A stretch of 11,700 nt of DNA from the NCBI GenBank assembly GCA_018985235.1, contig JADGIG010000252.1:1-11700 (forward strand). Reading direction: 5' to 3'. The stretch comes from Sanchytrium tribonematis (taxonomy: Eukaryota; Sanchytriomycota; Sanchytriomycetes; Sanchytriales; Sanchytriaceae). Shown here piece after piece: positions 6,949 through 11,700 of this stretch; the stretch's first letter is position 1, and every line of letters begins with the position of its first letter. The notes below the pieces were generated by a model that was not told the origin of the DNA, did no database searches, and was given only the letters and a program-made list of their open reading frames with translations. Position numbers and translations under genes: made by a program.

Positions 6949-8395
6949 ATGGAACATACTATTGAAAGTCTGATTGATTTAGTTTATAAAGAGTCTGGAG
7001 CTTTAGATCAGGTGGAGCAAGTTTTGATTCAATGCCCTGAGTTGATTAATCAACTTGACAAATATGGGGAGCTACCACTTCTGGCAGCAGTCGATAAAAA
7101 CAATATCGAAATGTCTAAATTATTACTGAGATTTGGGGCAGATGTCAACAAAAAGACTGGAAAATATAACGGTAGAAGCCCCTTTTTATTGTCAATCTGG
7201 AGAGAACATACAAGTTTAGTGGAGCTAATGTTGGAAAGGGCAGATTTTTCAATCTGTGATGATGGAAATAGCGGTGTTTTCCATCAGGTTTGTTTAGCAG
7301 CTGTACCCAATTCTCAAATATTGGACGTTTTGAAGAAGAAAAATGATTGGGCTCCTTATTTAGGATTGGGAAACAAATGGGGTGTTTCACCACTTCATTA
7401 TTCAGCGTATAAGGATCTTGACGTCACAGAAAAATTGATTACCAGTGGTGCCAATGTTAATGCTCAAACAGTTGAAAGAAGTACTATTCGAATAAGTGGT
7501 GATGCTCACACGATGATTGATCCTGGAATGTAATGTTTTTTAATGTAGGACTCCTTTACATGTCGTAGCTATGAAAGGTGAAATAGAAAACGCTAAACTA
7601 CTTCTAAGATATGGCGCATCGAGCTTGATTAACGATTGGTACGGAAGAAATGCAATCGAAACTGCAAAATTACATCAAAGATCTCAAATGGCAGATGTTC
7701 TCTCGCAAAATTTAGAGTTTGAACAGGCAACTAATGAAATAGTTAAGTATTCCGTGTTGCTAAGCGATAAGGCAAAAATTGATGCAGTACAGGTAAAACA
7801 TGAACTAATTGCAATTTGTGATGAGGTGAATGCGGAAAAATACAAGCAGGCAATCAAAGATTTTCCAGATCGCGATACCTACGAATATTCCAGTATATTG
7901 AAACTTTTTCAAAATCTTCGAAAGTACAAGCCGAAAGATCTTTTGGAAATTGAAAAAACATTGAAAAAGCTGAAGAGGGACGCCGCAAATGGCAAATTCA
8001 GTCCATCTTTACAAAAGGAAATAGAAGGAAAAATCGAGAATGTTAAATTGATTACACAAGAAGACCTTACCTTTCTTGAAAATTCTTGGTATTCAGCAAT
8101 GGAAAAACAAAATGACGCTCATGGCCAGTCAGCTATTGTAGAATTTCAGACACAAATATATGAAATTATAGATCTTTTTGAAAATTTAAATTCGAAAAAG
8201 GTTTCCAAGGAATTTGTCAAGTTGAATTTAGCTACAGAAATTATTCAGACCGAAATGAATGATGACCTTCAGTGGCGACTGTCAATTATAGAAGCTTTGT
8301 ATTTTCTATATCATGAATTTACATTGAATCGTGTTCAAACTTCCCTAGTTTATGCAGAAACTGATCTTAAGGTTCTGACGGCCCTTCAATCTTAA
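6949..8395 (+). CDS. Second ankyrin-repeat protein with helical C-terminus (spliced)
   Basis: A 475-residue protein after removal of a 19-nt intron (7530..7548). Ankyrin repeats occupy residues about 35-235: ELPLLAAVDKNNIEMSKLLL, GRSPFLLSIWREHTSLVELM, GVSPLHYSAYKDLDVTEKLI, then an extended loop of about 20 residues, then (across the intron) MTPLHVVAMKGEIENAKLLL. The final repeat is RYGASSLINDWYGRNAIETA. The rest, about 240 residues, is charged and helical with likely coiled-coil stretches (DLLEIEKTLKKLKRDAANGK); no known domain was recognised. The layout mirrors the ankyrin gene at 2859..4325, so the two may be distant paralogues. No membrane segments are seen. The TAA stop overlaps an AATAAA shared with the convergent gene. 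Confidence 0.88.
7530..7548 (+). other. 19-nt spliceosomal intron in second ankyrin gene
   Basis: Reads GTAATGTTTTTTAATGTAG. Removal joins GAT CCT GGA AT to G ACT CCT TTA CAT, giving DPGMTPLHVVAMKGE, a canonical ankyrin repeat start. Phase 2. Retention gives TAA right after the exon. Confidence 0.95.
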
Positions 8396-8406
8396 ATAAA
8401 TTTATT
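8395..8406. terminator. Shared palindromic poly(A) signal of two convergent genes
   Basis: AATAAATTTATT is a perfect palindrome: AATAAA on plus (8395..8400) and on minus (8406..8401). The plus-strand gene's stop (8393..8395) touches it, and the minus-strand gene's stop (8404..8402) lies inside it. Both messages would have to be cleaved within the other gene's coding region. Confidence 0.6.
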
Positions 8407-8776
8407 CCTCTAATATCAGGATTCGCTTGGTCGACCACAATTTATTATTCTTAAATATTACTACTGGAATTCCATTTTCTGTATTTTGATGATTTTGTGC
8501 GATTCTGAATCTCTTAAAGCTCCTAAAAACACAAGTGGTTGAGGTACCAGGTTGCACAATAAAAGACGACGGAAAGCAGTGTATTTCGTTGCAAACTGTC
8601 AAAATGTCAATGGAATATGGAATGCCTTGATTTTTGCCTTGGAATTCCATTAATAAAACATCCTTGAATTCGCTGTCACTGTCGAATTTTGGCCTCAAGA
8701 TTTCTGGAAGTTGCCCTTCTTTCAGACTACCAATTGGAGCAGAATGCAATCTGAAAAAGTCTTCCATTAGTTTCAA
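8402..8776 (-). CDS. Small protein of unknown function
   Basis: A 124-residue frame from ATG 8776; ATG 8767 would begin MEDFFRLHSAPIGSLKEG. I do not recognise it. The N-terminal third is acidic (PKFDSDSEFKDVLLMEFQG). The C-terminal half is rich in likely beta strands (FPSSFIVQPGTSTTCVFRSF, GIPVVIFKNNKLWSTKRILI). There is no signal peptide or membrane segment. LLMEFQG and NGIPVVIF loosely recall two blocks of the replication clamp-loader subunit Ctf8, but the spacing is too long and the rest is missing. Its ATG lies only 24 nt from the ALG10 ATG on the other strand, and its stop lies in the palindromic poly(A) signal. It fills exactly the space between two firm genes, which supports it being real. 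Confidence 0.6.
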   Translation of the reverse strand: MKLMEDFFRLHSAPIGSLKEGQLPEILRPKFDSDSEFKDVLLMEFQGKNQGIPYSIDILTVCNEIHCFPSSFIVQPGTSTTCVFRSFKRFRIAQNHQNTENGIPVVIFKNNKLWSTKRILILEE

Positions 8777-8800
8777 AACAATCTACTATTTTCTTAGGGG

Positions 8801-10009
8801 ATGTCACAAATTTTACTTGTTGCAATTTCAATTACTACCTTTTACTTAATTTACATTAGAATTAATGAAGAGTATATGGATGAACCTTTTCACATCCCTC
8901 AAGCTCAAAGATACTGCAAATATGACTTCACATGGGATCCGAAAATAACGACACCGCCAGGGCTGTACTATATTAGTTTTATGCTGAACCCTTTAATAGG
9001 CTGTTCTTTCCCAGCCCTTAGATTGACGAATTTGGGCCTTTCCTTTTTAAAGTTTTATGTGCTTGGCTTATTGTCAAACGATCCATTGTGGTTGTATTTT
9101 ATGCCGATTAGTTTCTTGTATAACCATTTGTATTATACCGATAACTTATCGGAATTACTTCTTCTTTTAAGTTTTTATGGGGTCAAAAGAGGATCGAAGC
9201 CTGAGATATATGTATTTGGATTTCTTTCAATATTTGTGCGTCAAACAAATTTTGTATTATATATATGGCTAGTCTTTTGGGGAATCTATGAGAGGAACAA
9301 ATACCTTAATCCGCTTCTTAATATTCCATTATACCAGCTTAATTTGAAAAAGTCTTTCCAGATTATAGTCATGTTTGTACATGTAGTATTCACAAAATCA
9401 TTAGTGGACATTAGTTTAGTATGCCTCTCCATAAGTTATTTAGGCTATCTTGTATCAAAGTTTGGAATCGTGCAAGGTGACAAGGAAAATCATCAATTAT
9501 CCTTTCATTTCGCACAAATGCTCTATTTTGGTTGCACCTTAGTAGGTGTTTTTGCAATATTTGACTTGAATATTTTCACTAAAATTCGTATAAAAAGGTT
9601 TCTCGCACTTTGGGTGATTATTTTCTTTATTGTGAAATTTTTCACAATTCATCATATTTTCCTGCTGAGTGACAATCGACACTTAACATTTTATTTTTGG
9701 AAAGCTTTCTACTCCAACTTGACAATATTTCATGAAATTACGTACGCAATGGTTTATACAATTGTTTGGTATATTATATTGACATACTTGTCTAATTTCC
9801 CATTAATACCCGTACTAGGCTATATAGTTTCACTGCTTTTAATCCTAGTACCGTCGCCATTATTTGAAATTCGGTATTATATTTTTCATTTAACTGTATT
9901 TGGAATAGTATTTCACAAATTCGATAAAAAATCCAAAGCTATGACCATCATCCTTAACACTTTTGTATTAGGACTATTCATATTTCATCCAAACCACATC
10001 ATGTGGTAA
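8801..10009 (+). CDS. ALG10: Dol-P-Glc:Glc2Man9GlcNAc2-PP-dolichol alpha-1,2-glucosyltransferase (ALG10/DIE2)
   Basis: ER multi-pass enzyme that adds the third and last glucose to the lipid-linked oligosaccharide before transfer to proteins in N-glycosylation. The N-terminal luminal loop has the family block EEYMDEPFHIPQAQRYC (about 23-39) followed by WDPKITTPPGLYYIS (45-59), with the expected acidic pair in YMDE. SIFVRQTNFVLYIW (about residue 145-158) is the conserved RQTN segment. Many hydrophobic segments follow, and the chain ends HIMW, matching the RFMW-like end of the family. Length 402 residues, somewhat short for the family. No intron is needed. The ATG at 8801 is 24 nt from the divergent gene's ATG. 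A possible poly(A) signal (10033..10038) sits five nt before the next gene's ATG. Confidence 0.95.
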   Translation: MSQILLVAISITTFYLIYIRINEEYMDEPFHIPQAQRYCKYDFTWDPKITTPPGLYYISFMLNPLIGCSFPALRLTNLGLSFLKFYVLGLLSNDPLWLYFMPISFLYNHLYYTDNLSELLLLLSFYGVKRGSKPEIYVFGFLSIFVRQTNFVLYIWLVFWGIYERNKYLNPLLNIPLYQLNLKKSFQIIVMFVHVVFTKSLVDISLVCLSISYLGYLVSKFGIVQGDKENHQLSFHFAQMLYFGCTLVGVFAIFDLNIFTKIRIKRFLALWVIIFFIVKFFTIHHIFLLSDNRHLTFYFWKAFYSNLTIFHEITYAMVYTIVWYIILTYLSNFPLIPVLGYIVSLLLILVPSPLFEIRYYIFHLTVFGIVFHKFDKKSKAMTIILNTFVLGLFIFHPNHIMW

Positions 10010-10032
10010 TGTAAATAAGGTAAAACAAATCA

Positions 10033-10038
10033 AATAAA
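10033..10038 (+). terminator. Candidate poly(A) signal of ALG10
   Basis: AATAAA lies 24 nt after the ALG10 stop and ends 4 nt before the next ATG (10043). Cleavage would fall within the next gene's coding sequence. Confidence 0.4.
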
Positions 10039-10042
10039 TTTA

Positions 10043-11444
10043 ATGTCAGAAGAAGCATATCTTTTGGTTTTTCAAAATGCTCCCCAAAATTTACCATTAA
10101 ATAAACTATTGAACTACCCATTAGAATTGCCTGAAAAGTTACAAATTGAAATTTTGATAAAGGCAGTTTGTGAAAATCATGCAGAGTATATTGTAAATGC
10201 TTGTTTTTTGGAAATGCTGCAATTTATGTTTAGCGAGAACAAAAGAATGGCTTATTTGTACAATCTCGCAACCAGATTAAATTCAGCTCATTCAATTGGA
10301 ATAATTAATCAACATATTGAAAGACATAGCCTCGGCCAATATTTTAAATTAAGTATTCAAAAATACGAGTTCCTAATTCCCGAATATCCATTCGAACCAA
10401 AGAAAAAAGAGCAAGTTTTAATCAATTTGTATCCGATATGGTCTCAGATAAGGGAGCAGGATGTTGTGCATTTGAAAAAAGGGATTTCAACAGTCGATGC
10501 GGACGATTTAAACGACAGCACAGATGTTTTAAACAGCGAATATGAAGGTTCCTTCAAAATGACCTACTCGACTGCTACTTTGACCATTCAGAAAGGCACA
10601 GTGACGGAAATTAGTTTAAAATCTATTCAAGCTTACACTTGGCAAGAGATGGAGAATCCATCAGTAAAAATTAAAAGAAAGCCGGTTCCTCGAGCAAGTC
10701 TTAGCGCTTATGAAGACGACTCTGTTGACGTAGGAGACACTGTATTTTCAAAATGTAAGTCACTTTGCCTTCTAGTGGATCGTAAAATGATTAATTTTTT
10801 CCCCATTTTACCTTCTGAAATTCCACGAATTGACAAAATTTTACAGACTCTCATAGAAAAAAAATCGTTTGAGCACAACTCATTTCTCTCCTTAATTTTA
10901 TATGACAAATTGACCGAAATTAAAAGAGCATTAGGTGTGAAAGCCAATTTGGCAAATGATAACTCAAAAATCCTCGTAAATCAAAAACAAATTATTCAAT
11001 GCCTTCATTCACTTCTAAAAGATCAAGCAGCCCAGCCTCAATATTTGTTACTTCTCGTTGAGTTGAGTTGCAGATCAGAAATTCAAGTTTTAAGGGAAAC
11101 AATCAATGTTCTGAAACAATACTGGACTATAACCTACACTGAGCAAAGACAACTGAATGTATTGAGTTGCCTAGCGAGAATATTATCTGCACTAGCGCAA
11201 TCGTCTAGATATAATGTGGAACTTGTCAAGGACTGGCTCATACATATGGAAGATACAATTTCGCCTTACCAACAGTAATATTCGCTAAATTAGCCCAGAT
11301 GCTTTAAAAATTGTCGTTTATTTGCTCAAAACGGTGCACAACATAGAAACAAATCCATTGATTTCACGAACTCGCATCAACGAGCGAGAATTCGATAGTT
11401 ACGACATGATGAAATCTTATCAAAATAGTACTTGGAATTTTTAA
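10043..11444 (+). CDS. Unrecognised helical-repeat-like protein (spliced)
   Basis: A protein of 460 residues made of two exons (10043..11274, 11294..11444). Splicing out 19 nt continues the chain from ISPYQ into HPDALKIVVYLLKTVHNIET and 30 more residues to TAA, directly followed by AATAAA. I do not recognise the family. The N-terminal 110 residues and the part after residue 240 are rich in amphipathic helices (for example QYLLLLVELSCRSEIQVLRE, NVLSCLARILSALAQSS) like armadillo/HEAT-type solenoids. A mixed, possibly beta-rich region lies between (about 165-215), with an acidic stretch DADDLNDSTD before it. There are no membrane segments. It sits between ALG10 and NMT with 33- and 24-nt spacers, which says nothing firm about function. 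Confidence 0.8.
11275..11293 (+). other. 19-nt spliceosomal intron in unrecognised helical gene
   Basis: Reads GTAATATTCGCTAAATTAG. Removal joins CAA CA to C CCA GAT GCT, extending the frame by 50 codons to a TAA that is followed at once by AATAAA. Phase 2. Retention stops at the TAA formed by its own first bases. A14, T12 and the TAG end match the other introns. Confidence 0.85.
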
Positions 11445-11450
11445 AATAAA
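11445..11450 (+). terminator. Poly(A) signal AATAAA after the helical gene
   Basis: AATAAA begins at the base right after the TAA stop (11442..11444) and 19 nt before the NMT start codon. Confidence 0.5.
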
Positions 11451-11468
11451 ACTTTTTTCAAACAAAAC

Positions 11469-11700
11469 ATGTCCAAAGAATCTATATTTTGGCACACTCA
11501 ACCAGTAACAGACGAACCAAAAGCGGAAGGTGAATTGCAATCAAAGAAAATGCCAGATCCAAATCCACTTGAATTGAAAGAAGGTCTACAATGGGCCACA
11601 ATGGATTTATCCCAAGATACAAATATGAACCTAGTTTATCAATTGTTAGTAGATAATTATGTGAGCGATGTAAAAGACGATAGTCCAGAATCTTTTCGCT
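11469..11700 (+). CDS. Glycylpeptide N-tetradecanoyltransferase (N-myristoyltransferase), 5' part
   Basis: N-terminal 77 residues of N-myristoyltransferase, the cytosolic enzyme that moves myristate from myristoyl-CoA to the N-terminal glycine of target proteins such as ARF GTPases and G-alpha subunits. The start is ATG 11469. IFWHTQPV (residues 6-13) matches the family FWKTQPV block. LKEGLQWATMDLSQ matches LP.GF.W..LDL, and LVYQLLVDNYVSD followed by ESFRF matches LY.LL.ENYVEDDD..FRF. The usual long, low-complexity N-terminal extension is nearly absent: the FW block starts at residue 7. The frame is open to the window edge, with no intron up to there. Only 24 nt separate it from the stop of the preceding gene. 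Confidence 0.95.
   Translation, partial: MSKESIFWHTQPVTDEPKAEGELQSKKMPDPNPLELKEGLQWATMDLSQDTNMNLVYQLLVDNYVSDVKDDSPESFR

Noticed and set aside
8402-8776. Assignment of the 124-residue protein as Ctf8
   Set aside because: Only two short blocks are similar, the distance between them is about 50 residues instead of roughly 20-35, and the C-terminal part of Ctf8 is absent.
10755-10775. GTAAGT...CTAG pair 21 nt apart inside the helical gene, resembling a short intron
   Set aside because: The length is a multiple of three, there is no stop inside, the frame is open straight through, and length and positions do not fit the 19-nt class. It is more likely coding.
1-11700. tRNA, rRNA or CRISPR-like arrays
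   Set aside because: No cloverleaf with B-box-like GTTCGAAT core, no conserved rRNA stretch and no regularly spaced repeats were found by eye.

Overview
The window is AT-rich, very compact nuclear DNA from a eukaryote, most likely a fungus of an early-diverging or strongly reduced lineage. The fungal reading rests on four observations: a fungal-style complex I subunit NDUFA1 (PFEALLP-like start, MERDRRL-like core), a family 31 glycosyltransferase fused to a C-terminal PAN/Apple domain, two Pho80/PCL-like cyclins, and a fungal-looking acyltransferase-3. A complex I gene argues against microsporidia and Saccharomyces-like yeasts. The exact lineage cannot be told from this window.

The most striking property is the introns. 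Five genes are interrupted by introns of exactly 19 nt (239..221 -, 1565..1547 -, 4817..4799 -, 7530..7548 +, 11275..11293 +). Removing each one joins two conserved or plainly continuous reading frames. All five begin GTA, end AG (four TAG, one AAG), and have T at position 12 and A at position 14. Each also puts an in-frame stop into the message if it is retained. A possible sixth, 20-nt intron (176..157 -) starts with AT instead of GT.

Layout, left to right. Five genes read leftwards: acyltransferase-3 (runs off the left edge), GT31-PAN glycosyltransferase, an unexplained 436-nt gap bounded by a 12-bp inverted repeat, an ankyrin protein, a short CDC25 phosphatase, and NDUFA1. A divergent promoter follows, then two cyclin-like genes and a second ankyrin protein read rightwards. 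A small unknown gene (8776..8402 -) lies tail-to-tail with the second ankyrin gene and head-to-head with ALG10. ALG10, an unrecognised helical protein and N-myristoyltransferase (runs off the right edge) follow rightwards with 33 and 24 nt between coding regions.

Most genes are housekeeping: respiratory chain, N-glycan precursor assembly, protein myristoylation, O-/surface glycosylation. The middle is enriched for cell-cycle-type genes (CDC25, two PCL/Pho80-like cyclins, two ankyrin proteins), which may be meaningful or chance. Space is used tightly: several stop codons overlap or touch AATAAA poly(A) signals, and one palindrome (AATAAATTTATT, 8395..8406) supplies the signal to two convergent genes at once.
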